From the NCBI GenBank assembly GCA_019416935.1, contig DXWI01000008.1:27989-91988 (forward strand): a stretch of DNA of 64,000 nt, written 5' to 3'. Positions 42,011 to 50,655 of this stretch are shown piece by piece (the first letter of the stretch is position 1; each line of letters starts with the position of its first letter). This DNA is from Clostridiales bacterium (GTDB taxonomy: Bacteria > Bacillota > Clostridia > Christensenellales > CAG-138). The position numbers and the translations under genes are program-made. The notes beneath the pieces were generated by a model. The model was given only the letters and a program-made list of their open reading frames with translations, did no database searches and was not told the DNA's origin.

Positions 42011-42307
42011 TTACTGCGAGATGCTGTCGAAGAACTCAATACCCTTGGAATCCTTCTTCAGCTTCACATATGCCTTCTTGGTGGAAACGCGGCGGCCCTG
42101 ATGGGCGCCCTGCCGCTTCATCTTGCCAAGCGAATTGATGGTGTGCACCGTGTCGACCTTGACGCCGAAGATCTCTTCGACCGCCGCGCGGATCTCGAGC
42201 TTGTTGGCGTTCTTGTCAACGACGAACGTGTAGGTCTTGGACGGAAGATGATCGTAGCTCTTTTCCGTCAGAACCGGTTTCTTGATGATGTCGTACGGGC
42301 TCTTCAT
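42011..42307 (-). CDS. rplW: 50S ribosomal protein L23
   Basis: A 98-residue L23: SPYDIIKKPVLTEKSYDHLP and TFVVDKNANKLEIRAAVEEI. It forms the docking site for SRP and trigger factor at the tunnel exit. Start overlaps the rplD stop by 1 nt. Confidence 0.97.
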   Translation of the reverse strand: MKSPYDIIKKPVLTEKSYDHLPSKTYTFVVDKNANKLEIRAAVEEIFGVKVDTVHTINSLGKMKRQGAHQGRRVSTKKAYVKLKKDSKGIEFFDSISQ

Positions 42308-42927
42308 CAGACGTACACCTCCTCAATCTTCTGCGCCGATTCCTTCGTGAGGATCAGCTTCTGGTACTTGAGAATCTCATACACATTGAGCGTGCCGACC
42401 AGCGTGGTCTTGACGCCCGGAATGTTGCGGGCCGCGCGCTCAACGGTGTCGTCCGGACCGGCCAGAACGATCAGCGCCTTCTTGACGTCGACCGCGTTGA
42501 GTACCTTGACCATTTCCTTGGTCTTGGGCGCTTCGATGTTCAGCGCGTCGAACACGATGACATCCTGATCCAGAACCTTGGAGGAGAGCGCGGACTTCAT
42601 GGCAACGCGCTTGGCCTTCTTGTTCACACGGATCGTGTAATCGCGCGGCTTCGGCGCGAACACGACGCCGCCGTGACGCCACTGCGGCGAGCGGGTGGAA
42701 CCCTGACGGGCACGGCCGGTGCCCTTCTGCCGCCACGGCTTGATGCCGCCGCCGCTCACTTCGGAGCGGGTGAGCGCGCTCTGCGTGCCCTGGCGCTGGT
42801 TGGCCAGATACGCCTTCACGACCTCGTGCATGACGGCCGCATTGACCGGCTGGCCAAAAGTGTTTTCGGAAAGCTCGATTTCGCCAATGGTCTTTCCGGA
42901 GATATCATAAACTGCTACCTGAGGCAT
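42307..42927 (-). CDS. rplD: 50S ribosomal protein L4
   Basis: A 206-residue L4: MPQVAVYDISGKTIGEIELS and the tunnel loop KPWRQKGTGRARQGSTRSPQ. The ATG at 42927 has GGAAGGAGG 8 nt upstream and leaves a 17-nt gap after rplC; a start seven codons earlier would overlap rplC. Confidence 0.97.
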   Translation of the reverse strand: MPQVAVYDISGKTIGEIELSENTFGQPVNAAVMHEVVKAYLANQRQGTQSALTRSEVSGGGIKPWRQKGTGRARQGSTRSPQWRHGGVVFAPKPRDYTIRVNKKAKRVAMKSALSSKVLDQDVIVFDALNIEAPKTKEMVKVLNAVDVKKALIVLAGPDDTVERAARNIPGVKTTLVGTLNVYEILKYQKLILTKESAQKIEEVYV

Positions 42928-42944
42928 GTCAGCTTCCTCCTTCC

Positions 42945-43571
42945 TCACTTCACGGTGCTCTTGACGGAGACCATGCTGCCCTTGGCGCCCGGAATGGCGC
43001 CCTTGACCAACAGGAGGTTCCGCTCTGCGTCTACGCGCACGACCTCAAGGTTCTGCACGGTGACGTTCTCGCTGCCCATATGGCCGGGCAGGTGCTTGGT
43101 CTTGAAGACCTCGCCGGGATAGGTGCAGGCGCCCATGGAACCGGCGACGCGATAGGAGTGGGAACCGTGGGTCTTGCGGCCGCGCGCCTGATTCCAGCGC
43201 TTGATCGCACCGGCAAAGCCCTTACCCTTGCTCTTGCCGCTCACGTCGACGCGGTCGCCCACCTCGAACATGTCCGCCTTGATGACCTGGCCGACCTCGT
43301 AGGAAGCGGCGTCATCGAGCTTGAACTCCTTGAGATACCGCATGACCTTCAGGTTCGCCTTGGCGAAGTGGCCGATCTGCGGCTTGTTGGAAAGTTTTTC
43401 ACGGATTTCGGAAAAACCAACCTGGATGGAAACATATCCGTCGTTCTCGACGGTCTTCTTCTGGACGACGGGGCACGGGCCGGCTTCGATCACTGTGACG
43501 GGGATCATGGTACCGTCAGACAGAAACATCTGCGTCATACCGACTTTCTTGCCCAAAATGGCTTTCTTCAT
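42945..43571 (-). CDS. rplC: 50S ribosomal protein L3
   Basis: A 208-residue L3: MKKAILGKKVGMTQMFLSDG and the W-finger region RWNQARGRKTHGSHSYRVAG. The ATG at 43571 follows GGAGG; 19 nt after rpsJ. Confidence 0.98.
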   Translation of the reverse strand: MKKAILGKKVGMTQMFLSDGTMIPVTVIEAGPCPVVQKKTVENDGYVSIQVGFSEIREKLSNKPQIGHFAKANLKVMRYLKEFKLDDAASYEVGQVIKADMFEVGDRVDVSGKSKGKGFAGAIKRWNQARGRKTHGSHSYRVAGSMGACTYPGEVFKTKHLPGHMGSENVTVQNLEVVRVDAERNLLLVKGAIPGAKGSMVSVKSTVK

Positions 43572-43590
43572 TTTGGTTACCTCCAATTGT

Positions 43591-43896
43591 TTACAGCTTG
43601 ATCTCGATGTCGACACCGGCCGGGAGATCGAGCTTCATCAGCGCGTCAACCGTCTTGGCGGAAGGCTGAAGGATGTCGATCAGGCGCTTATGCGTACGCA
43701 TCTCGAATTGCTCACGCGAGTCCTTATATTTGTGCGTTGCACGCAGGATCGTGACGATCTCTTTCTCCGTGGGCAGGGGGATGGGGCCAGAAACCTGGGC
43801 TCCCGTTCTCTTGGCGGTATCCACGATCTTCTCGGCGCTCTGGTCGATCAGTGCGGACTCGTAAGCCTTGAGCTTAATGCGGATTCTGTTTGCCAT
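43591..43896 (-). CDS. rpsJ: 30S ribosomal protein S10
   Basis: A 101-residue S10: RIRIKLKAYESALIDQSAEK, GAQVSGPIPLPTEKEIVTIL and HKRLIDILQPSAKTVDALMK. S10 also partners NusB in antitermination. First gene of the superoperon, after a leader of about 230 nt. No rpsL-rpsG-fusA-tuf cluster lies directly upstream. Confidence 0.98.
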   Translation of the reverse strand: MANRIRIKLKAYESALIDQSAEKIVDTAKRTGAQVSGPIPLPTEKEIVTILRATHKYKDSREQFEMRTHKRLIDILQPSAKTVDALMKLDLPAGVDIEIKL

Positions 43897-44128
43897 GTTA
43901 TTGTTGTTCTCCTTTCATCTTTTGGGCAGTACACAGGGCCGTGTGTTTCCCTCTTCATAGTTCCGCACAATCCGCAAGGGATTGTGCTTCTGTTCGGGAC
44001 GGCACGGAGCCGCGACGCCCGCACCCCGCTTTGGGGTGTTGGGTCCGGCGGAAATTACCCGGATGGCAAGAACCGGCAACCTCCCGCTCGGCCCGCGCAC
44101 GGCATAAAATACGCCTATTGCGCAACCT
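43897..44128 (-). promoter_or_regulatory. Structured 5' leader of the S10 operon
   Basis: The leader carries a perfect 9-bp hairpin (GCACAATCC/GGATTGTGC, 43970-43992) and a CACCCC/GGGGTG hairpin (44022-44040). It has no convincing leader peptide. Neither hairpin is followed by a T tract. It may bind an operon-encoded protein such as L4, but this is inference. Confidence 0.5.
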
Positions 44129-44133
44129 TGTCT

Positions 44134-44162
44134 ATTGTACACGCCCATTATGAAAATTGCAA
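44134..44162 (-). promoter_or_regulatory. Sigma-A promoter of the S10-spc-alpha superoperon
   Basis: On the minus strand TTGCAA (44157-44162), a 17-nt spacer and TACAAT (44134-44139). Immediately upstream (44163-44200) is an A/T-rich block with two long A runs (ATATATCAAAAAAACC), which resembles an UP element for alpha-CTD binding. Confidence 0.8.
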
Positions 44163-44200
44163 GAGAAATATGCGGTTTTTTTGATATATTTTTTGACTTG

Positions 44201-44525
44201 TTTTGCAGAGCGGCGGCGTATTCTGCCGTGCTGCCCCACGTTCAAAATATTGCGTGCAAAAGCAGACCCGCGGCAAGGCTCGCGAGTTTGCCCGCGAGAA
44301 CGAACTTTGCAATGCGGGAGCGGAATGCATACCGATACCGCCGCTATCTCCATATTATAAATTCTGCTTCCTGTGCTTTGCTGCTTCAACAGTAAAACAC
44401 ATATACGCACCAGCCTTGGCCAACGAGCAGAAACAAGGAATAAGCAATATGGGCCATCGCTTCATCCGGTCCGCCTGCGCTTTGATTTGAGCGACCGATT
44501 CTCGCCCAATCGCAGGCCGGCCCAG
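44201..44525. other. Intergenic stretch without a recognised feature
   Basis: About 325 nt between the S10 promoter region and the end of the ABC exporter gene. Small ORFs here lack ribosome binding sites. I see no hairpin with a T tract and no repeat. Confidence 0.5.
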
Positions 44526-46262
44526 TTATTCGTTCAGCGTGGCGCGGTAGAGCGTGGCATAGACGCCGTTTTGCGCGATGAGCGCATCGTGCGTACCGCG
44601 CTCGCGGATGCCGTGCTCATCGATGACGATGATCTCATCGGCGTTCTTCACCGTCGAGAGCCGGTGCGCGATGACGAGCGTCGTCCGGCCCACCGCCAGC
44701 TCCTCAAACGAGCGCTGGATATCCGCCTCGGTAACGGAGTCGAGCGCGCTGGTCGCCTCATCCAGAATCAGGATCGGCGGGTTCTTCAAAAACAGACGTG
44801 CGATGGAGATGCGCTGCTTCTGACCGCCGGAGAGCATGATGCCGCGCTCGCCGACCTCGGTCTTGTATCCGTTCGGGAAGCGCTCGATCTCCTCATGGAT
44901 GTGCGCCCGCTTTGCCGCCTGAACGACCTCCTCGTCCGTTGCGCCGATGCGCCCGTAGCGGATGTTTTCCATGACCGTGCCGGCAAACAGGAATACATCC
45001 TGCTGCACGATGCCGACATTGCGCCTGAGCGAATAGAGCGTTGATTCGCGGATGTCGCGTCCATCGATGAGCACGCGCCCACTCTTGGGCTCATAAAAGC
45101 GCGGGATCAGGTGGCAGAGCGTGGTCTTGCCGCCGCCGGACGGGCCGACGAACGCCACGGTTTTGCCGTGTTCAATGGCGAGATCCACATGCGTGAGCAC
45201 GTCGCGGTCGGCCTCGTAGGCGAACGTCACATCCTCAAACCGTATATCGCCCCGCACGTTGCTGAGCTCCTTTGCGTCCGGCGCGTCCTGGATGTCCGGC
45301 TCGACGTCCATGATCTCGCAAAACCGCGTAAAGCCGGCCATGCCGACGATGTACTGCTCCGCAAATGTCGCCAAACGCTTGACCGGGGAGACAAAGGAGG
45401 CCACATACAGCGTAAACGTGACCAGCAGCGTCGGCTCCATCTCGCTCCGATAGATCAGATATCCGCCCACGCCCAGCACCACGATGTTGAACATCGCGAT
45501 AAAGAACTCGGTTCCGCTGTTGAAGAACGCCATGCACTTATAAAACGCATCCTTGGCGTGCACAAAGCGCTCGTTGCCGCGATCAAACTTTTCGATCTCA
45601 TGCTCCTCGTTGGCAAACGCCTTTGCCACGCGCGCGCCGGAAATCGCGGATTCGATGCCGGCATTGATCTCCGCGATGCGCTCCTTGACCTTATAGGAGG
45701 TTTTGCGCATGCGGATGCGCGCGCGCAAAACGTAGGTGATCATGACCGGCAGAACGCACAGCAGCGCCAGCGCAATGCGCCATTCCAGCGCGAACATGCA
45801 GATGAACGCGCCGATGATCGTCGTCAGCGAAATGAGCACATCCTCCGGGCCGTGGTGCGCCAGTTCCGTGATGTCGAACAGATCGTTGGTGACGCGGGAG
45901 AGCAGCTTTCCGGTACGGATTTTGTCATAAAAGCTGAATTGCAGCGTCTGGATATGCGAAAAAATATCCCTGCGGATATCGGCCTCCATCCGGATGCCGA
46001 GCAGATGCCCCCAGTAATTGATGATGAACATCAGCCCCGCACGAATGACATACGCCAGCAGCGCGCCGCCGAGCAGCCACAAAAATGCGCGCAGCAGCGC
46101 GGGATTGATCTGCATCTTCGGCAAAAGCGTATGCAGAATGTACTGCGTCAGCATCGGGAACGCCAAATCGATGGCAGCCACAAGAAACGCGCAGGCCATA
46201 TCCAGTATGAACAGCGGCAGATGCGGTTTATAATAGGATAAAAATCTCTTCAAACGGTTCAT
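44526..46262 (-). CDS. ABC transporter, fused membrane and ATPase domains (MsbA/LmrA type)
   Basis: A 578-residue half-transporter. Six membrane helices occupy about 1-310. The ATPase has Walker A (VAFVGPSGGGKTTLCHLIPR), Q loop, signature (GIMLSGGQKQR), Walker B (PPILILDEATSALDS) and His switch (IAHRLSTV). It probably works as a homodimeric exporter for lipids or drugs. No Shine-Dalgarno is seen; a promoter -10 sits 6 nt before the ATG, suggesting a leaderless message. Confidence 0.93.
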   Translation of the reverse strand: MNRLKRFLSYYKPHLPLFILDMACAFLVAAIDLAFPMLTQYILHTLLPKMQINPALLRAFLWLLGGALLAYVIRAGLMFIINYWGHLLGIRMEADIRRDIFSHIQTLQFSFYDKIRTGKLLSRVTNDLFDITELAHHGPEDVLISLTTIIGAFICMFALEWRIALALLCVLPVMITYVLRARIRMRKTSYKVKERIAEINAGIESAISGARVAKAFANEEHEIEKFDRGNERFVHAKDAFYKCMAFFNSGTEFFIAMFNIVVLGVGGYLIYRSEMEPTLLVTFTLYVASFVSPVKRLATFAEQYIVGMAGFTRFCEIMDVEPDIQDAPDAKELSNVRGDIRFEDVTFAYEADRDVLTHVDLAIEHGKTVAFVGPSGGGKTTLCHLIPRFYEPKSGRVLIDGRDIRESTLYSLRRNVGIVQQDVFLFAGTVMENIRYGRIGATDEEVVQAAKRAHIHEEIERFPNGYKTEVGERGIMLSGGQKQRISIARLFLKNPPILILDEATSALDSVTEADIQRSFEELAVGRTTLVIAHRLSTVKNADEIIVIDEHGIRERGTHDALIAQNGVYATLYRATLNE

Positions 46263-46268
46263 GCGCCT

Positions 46269-46297
46269 ATGGTATCATGGAGAAAATGGAAATGCAA
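46269..46297 (-). promoter_or_regulatory. Promoter placing the ABC exporter ATG at +1
   Basis: On the minus strand TTGCAT (46292-46297), a 17-nt spacer and TACCAT (46269-46274). Only 6 nt (AGGCGC) separate the -10 from the ATG at 46262, so transcription should start at or next to the initiation codon. Confidence 0.45.
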
Positions 46298-46969
46298 GGG
46301 GTGTATGCTTTGCAAAAAACGGTGAAACAGCCATTCCCTCCGATTGTCGGGCCAAACAGCCGCACGCTGATTCTCGGCACGATGGCTTCGCCCAAATCGA
46401 GGGAGAACGGGTTTTATTACGGGCACCCGCAAAACCGGTTCTGGCCCGTGCTCGCCGCGGTCTTTTCCCGGGAAATGCAGGCGCTCTCTGCCAGTGCGCC
46501 CACGGACGGCATTTTACAGCCGCAGGCGGCGCAGCAGAAATCCGGCGGCGCGCGCCCCGGCGCAGATGCAGGCGGCCTTGCTGCTGCCGCCACGGAGCGT
46601 GTGCAGCCGGCCGCCGTCTTTACCGGCGTTCCGAAAACACAGTCCGAGCGGGAAGCGCTGCTGCTGTCGAACGGACTCGCATTATGGGATGTGCTGGCCG
46701 CATGCGACATCACCGGCGCATCCGATGCATCCATCAGAAACCCGGTGCCCAATGATATCGCCTCGCTTGTCAGGCGGTATCCGATCGAGCGCGTGTTCAC
46801 GACCGGTCAAACCGCCGCACGGCTGTACCGCCGTCTCGTTGAGGCTGAAACCGGTCTGCCCTGCACCGCGCTTCCGTCTCCCAGTCCGGCCAACTGCCGC
46901 GTGCCGTTCGATGCGCTTGTGGAGGCATACGGCGCGCTGCGGGATACCGCGCACACAAGCGTGGAGTAA
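46277..46969 (+). CDS. DNA-deoxyinosine/uracil glycosylase family protein with a central insert
   Basis: A 230-residue member of the uracil-DNA-glycosylase superfamily, HDG branch. Conserved blocks are LILGTMASPKSRENGFYYGH, PQNRFWPVLAAVF, SNGLALWDVLAACDITGASD and IRNPVPNDI. Such enzymes excise deaminated bases. Residues about 66-115 (QALSASAPTDGILQPQAAQQ onwards) are an Ala/Gln/Gly-rich insert absent from relatives I recall, joining at VPKTQSEREALL. Start uncertain: ATGs at 46277, 46286 and 46292 all lack a clear binding site. Diverges from the ABC exporter with 14 nt between starts. Confidence 0.85.
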   Translation: MEKMEMQGVYALQKTVKQPFPPIVGPNSRTLILGTMASPKSRENGFYYGHPQNRFWPVLAAVFSREMQALSASAPTDGILQPQAAQQKSGGARPGADAGGLAAAATERVQPAAVFTGVPKTQSEREALLLSNGLALWDVLAACDITGASDASIRNPVPNDIASLVRRYPIERVFTTGQTAARLYRRLVEAETGLPCTALPSPSPANCRVPFDALVEAYGALRDTAHTSVE

Positions 46970-47023
46970 GGTTCCGTCAGCATGGGTTCCGTCGGCATGT
47001 GCGGGGGGAATGATCGCTCGGCT

Positions 47024-48193
47024 CTAAAAGAGCAGGTTCCACATGCCGAGTATCAACATATGCGCCGGATAGAAGAGATAGAACCAGCGGGCGCCGGGAC
47101 CGCGCTCTCCGTTGTACAGCAGCACCAGCACGCCCGCAAGCGCGACGCCCATCGCCGCCGCCTCGCCGCCGTGTCCCGAGAGCAGATAGGCCGCCGCAGC
47201 CGCGAACAGGATGAGCACGATTTGAGCCCCGTTCTTTTTCCGGCACAGGAACAGCGCGATGGCAATGGCGAGCGGAACCAGCTCGCTCCCGATCATCATG
47301 ACGGAATAGTGCCACCAGCCCCATAGCCCGATGAACGCGGCCTGCTCCCATCGCCGCTGTCTGCAAAGGTACAGGCCAAAGATCAGCGCAACCCCTTCCA
47401 AACCAAAATCGGCATACCGGCCGAGCAGCACAAGCGACAGCGCAAGGCCCAACAGCCCGGCTGCCCGCGCCGGCCAATCCGCTCCCTGTTCCCGCCGGGC
47501 GAGCCGCTGCGCCGCCAGAAGCGTACCAAAGCCGAGCGCGAGCGTATACAGTACGTTGAGCTGTCGCCCGTCGTGCAGAACGATCCCGCCAAGGGTGAGC
47601 CGAAGACACGGCAGAAAAAGCGCCGCCAGAACGAGCCAAAGCGTCCGGCTGATGCGGCAGCGGCCCGCAAAAAAGAACAGCGCGGCAGCGATGGCCAGCA
47701 GCAGCGCCTCCCATGCCGGCAGCGCAAACTCCAGTACGGGCGCTCCGGCTGCAGCGGAAGCAGCGTAATTGGCCCACGTTCCGACGAGCGCGAATGGAAT
47801 CTGCGCCGCCAATGCAGCGAGCAGCAGGCGATCCAGATACTTCTTCCGGTCGGAGGTCCTCTCAAAGCCGGTAACGAGCAGAAAGCAGAACAGCGGAAAC
47901 GCAGCCCGGCCCAATGCCCGCAGCGCGGCGCTCGCCTCCGGCGCAAGGCTCTCCCGGTATCCAAGCGCCATGCCCACATGATCGGCCAGCATGGCCGCCG
48001 CGGCAAAGAGCTTGAGCAGAAATGCGTTCAGCGGCCGCAGCCGCCGGCCGCTTTTCTCCGCATGTTCCGGGCGCTGCGGCAATGCTGCGCTATGCCCGCT
48101 CCCCGCATCGGCATTCCCGCTCTCGCACGAAGCTGTGCCGCAGGCAGGGCATGCGTTTTCCTTCCCATCCATATCTTTGTTGCAGCGAATCAT
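47024..48193 (-). CDS. TraX-family membrane protein
   Basis: A 389-residue protein. A soluble N-terminus with CPACGTASC and CESG (about 60 residues) precedes roughly ten membrane helices. The C-terminal RWFYLFYPAHMLILGMWNLL is the TraX hallmark. TraX was named from F-plasmid pilin acetylation, but chromosomal homologues are widespread in Clostridia and their substrates are unknown; an acyltransferase role is inferred. ATG at 48193 has GGAGGG 10 nt upstream; in-frame ATGs at 48235 and 48259 are alternatives. Confidence 0.85.
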   Translation of the reverse strand: MIRCNKDMDGKENACPACGTASCESGNADAGSGHSAALPQRPEHAEKSGRRLRPLNAFLLKLFAAAAMLADHVGMALGYRESLAPEASAALRALGRAAFPLFCFLLVTGFERTSDRKKYLDRLLLAALAAQIPFALVGTWANYAASAAAGAPVLEFALPAWEALLLAIAAALFFFAGRCRISRTLWLVLAALFLPCLRLTLGGIVLHDGRQLNVLYTLALGFGTLLAAQRLARREQGADWPARAAGLLGLALSLVLLGRYADFGLEGVALIFGLYLCRQRRWEQAAFIGLWGWWHYSVMMIGSELVPLAIAIALFLCRKKNGAQIVLILFAAAAAYLLSGHGGEAAAMGVALAGVLVLLYNGERGPGARWFYLFYPAHMLILGMWNLLF

Positions 48194-48316
48194 CCCATCG
48201 TTCCCTCCGAAGCGCTTCTTTTGCATTGCCTTCATGATACCACAGCCTTGTTTCGCCATGTATGAAGATAGGATGAATTCTGCCGGTTAAAGGTAGGCTA
48301 GCGGTGCAGTATGTTC

Positions 48317-48359
48317 AAAAAAAAGCCGAGAGAGGCCGAAAAAGTCAGCCTCCCTCAGC
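48317..48359 (-). terminator. Strong terminator after the lipoprotein gene
   Basis: On the minus strand GCTGAGGGAGGCTGA pairs along all 15 positions with TCGGCCTCTCTCGGC (three pairs are G-T wobbles), 5-nt loop, then eight T residues. Confidence 0.85.
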
Positions 48360-48403
48360 GTAACCCTTCACCGTGAGCGGGTTCGCTGCGCGCATGTTCT
48401 TCC

Positions 48404-48500
48404 GATTTTAATCGCAACGCGCGCGGATTGCCCCAACGCGATTGGTAAAAATGAAAGGGGAATATGAAGTGCCGGTTTCAACCGCAGCGCGCGCGGATGG
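48404..48500. repeat. Degenerate 27-nt direct repeat
   Basis: Copies at 48404-48430 and 48474-48500 share the pattern (G)(A/G)TTT(T/C)AA(T/C)CGCA(A/G)CGCGCGCGGAT(T/G)G. They sit between the terminator and the lipoprotein stop. Origin unknown. Confidence 0.5.
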
Positions 48501-48554
48501 TCCCGCATCGGTAGCCATGCAGGCCGTCCGCATGGAGCGCCCGCCCTGCAGACG

Positions 48555-49325
48555 TTACGAAATCGCAAACGCGCCGACCTCATAGCTCCAGCCGGCCGCC
48601 GTGCGTCTTGCGGTACAATCCTCAAAGAAATTCGCGCCGAGCCCGCTGCGCCATTTCTGCGCGTCGAACGCCAACGCATCCTCCCCCGCCACGGTCAGTT
48701 CGATCTGCAGGAACACGCCGTCCTCCCAGTACAGCGCTTCGCGGTCGATATACCCCGCATCGCAAAGCGCGTCGAACGTGCCGGCCACCGGCTCCGCGCC
48801 GTATCGCTCCCCCAGCCGCCAGCAGACGGCGTCCCGTTCGCTGGCGGACAGGTTGCTCACGGTGGAAAGGTCAACGCCGATATACCGGATATCCTCGTTC
48901 AGCGCGGTGTCCATTTCCATCAGATCGTCGAACACCTGCAAGTACAACGCGACCGGGCTGGGCTCCGTTTCGATAACAGCGATACGCGTGATGCCGGAGG
49001 GAATCGCAGGATAGCACTCCGCCACCGCGCCGTCAAACGTGATCTCCACCGTCCGGCCGACGCAGAGCGCCGTCGCATCGGCCGGCTGCCCGTGCAGCAG
49101 CACCGGCACATCCTTTATCCCGGCGCGATACACGCCCTCGTACGCGCCGGTTCCCGCCAGCAGCAGGCCGCCCGGCCCCACGCTCACAATCGTGGCGGGC
49201 ATGATCGCCGCGCCGTCCGGCAGCGGCGCATCCGGAGCGGTTCCGCCCGGCGCCGTTCCGGTCGCCCTGCATCCGCACGCCGCCCACAAGCATGTTGCGA
49301 GCAGCAAAGCGAGCAATCGTTTCAT
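48555..49325 (-). CDS. Unrecognised secreted lipoprotein
   Basis: A 256-residue protein. Signal peptide MKRLLALLLATCLWAACGC has a lipobox WAAC with lipidated Cys at about residue 17. The mature part opens with a Gly/Ala/Pro linker, then IMPATIVSVGPGGLLLAGTG and a long alpha/beta region. No family recognised. Three ATG codons stand in tandem; the third (49325) has GGAGG at 6 nt and is preferred. It follows the serpin gene by 15 nt, so the two are probably co-transcribed. Confidence 0.7.
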   Translation of the reverse strand: MKRLLALLLATCLWAACGCRATGTAPGGTAPDAPLPDGAAIMPATIVSVGPGGLLLAGTGAYEGVYRAGIKDVPVLLHGQPADATALCVGRTVEITFDGAVAECYPAIPSGITRIAVIETEPSPVALYLQVFDDLMEMDTALNEDIRYIGVDLSTVSNLSASERDAVCWRLGERYGAEPVAGTFDALCDAGYIDREALYWEDGVFLQIELTVAGEDALAFDAQKWRSGLGANFFEDCTARRTAAGWSYEVGAFAIS

Positions 49326-49340
49326 CATCATCCTCCGTCG

Positions 49341-50594
49341 TCACGCCGTCGGGTTGCCGACCACTCCGATAAACAGCAGCGCGCCGTTCGCGGCCGTGAC
49401 CGCATACAGGAACGGCCGATCGAGCGCCATATCCACGCGCGGCGGCTCCACATTCGAAGCGCCCACCACATCGATGCGCGTAAACGCAGCCGCCTCCACG
49501 CCCTTTTCGTCGATGCCGATGTGCGTCTCCTGCCGCACCGCGGACACAAATGCGTCCGCATGGATGCCGTCGAGCGCCGCGTCCTGCCGGAACGCCGCCG
49601 TCACGCCGAGCGCTTTGAGCATGGGCGCCAGATCAAAGCCGCTGTCGAAGCGGAACTTCGGCACCGACCAGTTGATGATGGAATAGACGCCCTCCCCGCC
49701 GCACAGCAGCGTTTCAAGGCCTGTCGAGCCCAGCAGCTCGTGCAGGCCGACGTCCGCATCCGGCAGCGCGAACAGCATCCTGCCCGCGTTCTTGAGCGGC
49801 AGCGCGGCGCGCACAAACCCATTCCCGCGCACCGCATCGCCGGTTCGCGTCGCATGCATGAAGCGCGCGGTCTGATCGCCGCCCTCTGCATGGAATACGC
49901 CGTCCGTCGTTTGTTCCTTTTGAAATGCATCCATCCATTGATCGCGGAAAAAAACCGTGTTCAGAATCATCATGATCTGCTCGGGCGCGGGCGTCATCTC
50001 GGGCGCGAGCTGCCCGCCGGTCTGCTTGGCAATCCAGTCGCCGATCGCCTTTCCCGTATTGGGGTTTGAAAAATCCGCATAGAACAGCGCGGCAAAATAG
50101 CGCTCTGCGGCGGTATCGCAAAACGCCTGTTCAAACGACAGGCCCTCCTGCATCCAGACAGCGTTTGCCATCCTGAGCGCGCCCACCTCGTTATCGGTAT
50201 AGAGCCGGCGCATGAGATTGTCGAGTTCCTGCCCCGGCTGCTCGCCGCCGAGCGCCGCGCAGAGCTGTTCGCGCGTTTCGCCGGACGCGCCCTCCGTCAG
50301 CAGCGAAAGCGCATAGTAGAGCGAAAGCGGCGCGTAATTGGCGTTATCCGGCGCGCCCGAGAGCAGGACGTCCCCCGTCCGGCAGGCAAAGCCGTTCACG
50401 CGCGCAATCGTTTCCTCCGAAACGGGATTGTTCTCGCGAATGGCCCACTGCTTTTCGTAGTCGTCGAACGCGGCGGTCTCCGGATAGGCGACGTCGTTGG
50501 CAGGCACGGCGCCCGCCGCAGCGCAGCCGGATGTTCCGCCCAACAGCCCGAGCAGCAGGATGGCGATTGGCACAAACAGGATTTTCCGGTTCAT
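49341..50594 (-). CDS. Serpin-family protease inhibitor, lipoprotein
   Basis: A 417-residue protein. N-terminal MNRKILFVPIAILLLGLLGG, then TSGC, gives a lipobox with lipidated Cys at residue 24. Serpin features follow: NYAPLSLYYALSLLTEGASG (helix B), MANAVWMQEGLSFEQAF, MMILNTVFFRDQWMDAFQKE and the breach/shutter. The reactive-centre hinge is EKGVEAAAFTRIDVVGASN, with small residues at P12-P9 as in inhibitory serpins. Relatives inhibit serine proteases by trapping; surface anchoring suggests protection against extracellular proteases. The target is unknown. Confidence 0.92.
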   Translation of the reverse strand: MNRKILFVPIAILLLGLLGGTSGCAAAGAVPANDVAYPETAAFDDYEKQWAIRENNPVSEETIARVNGFACRTGDVLLSGAPDNANYAPLSLYYALSLLTEGASGETREQLCAALGGEQPGQELDNLMRRLYTDNEVGALRMANAVWMQEGLSFEQAFCDTAAERYFAALFYADFSNPNTGKAIGDWIAKQTGGQLAPEMTPAPEQIMMILNTVFFRDQWMDAFQKEQTTDGVFHAEGGDQTARFMHATRTGDAVRGNGFVRAALPLKNAGRMLFALPDADVGLHELLGSTGLETLLCGGEGVYSIINWSVPKFRFDSGFDLAPMLKALGVTAAFRQDAALDGIHADAFVSAVRQETHIGIDEKGVEAAAFTRIDVVGASNVEPPRVDMALDRPFLYAVTAANGALLFIGVVGNPTA

Positions 50595-50655
50595 GATTGT
50601 GCTCCCCTCTTCCTTTGTTTACTTATAAAACCGGAGAGGGATGCCAATCGTTGCA

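Noticed and set aside
44163..44525. Small plus-strand ORFs upstream of the S10 operon
   Set aside because: They have no ribosome binding site and no protein-like pattern, and they overlap the promoter and UP-like region.
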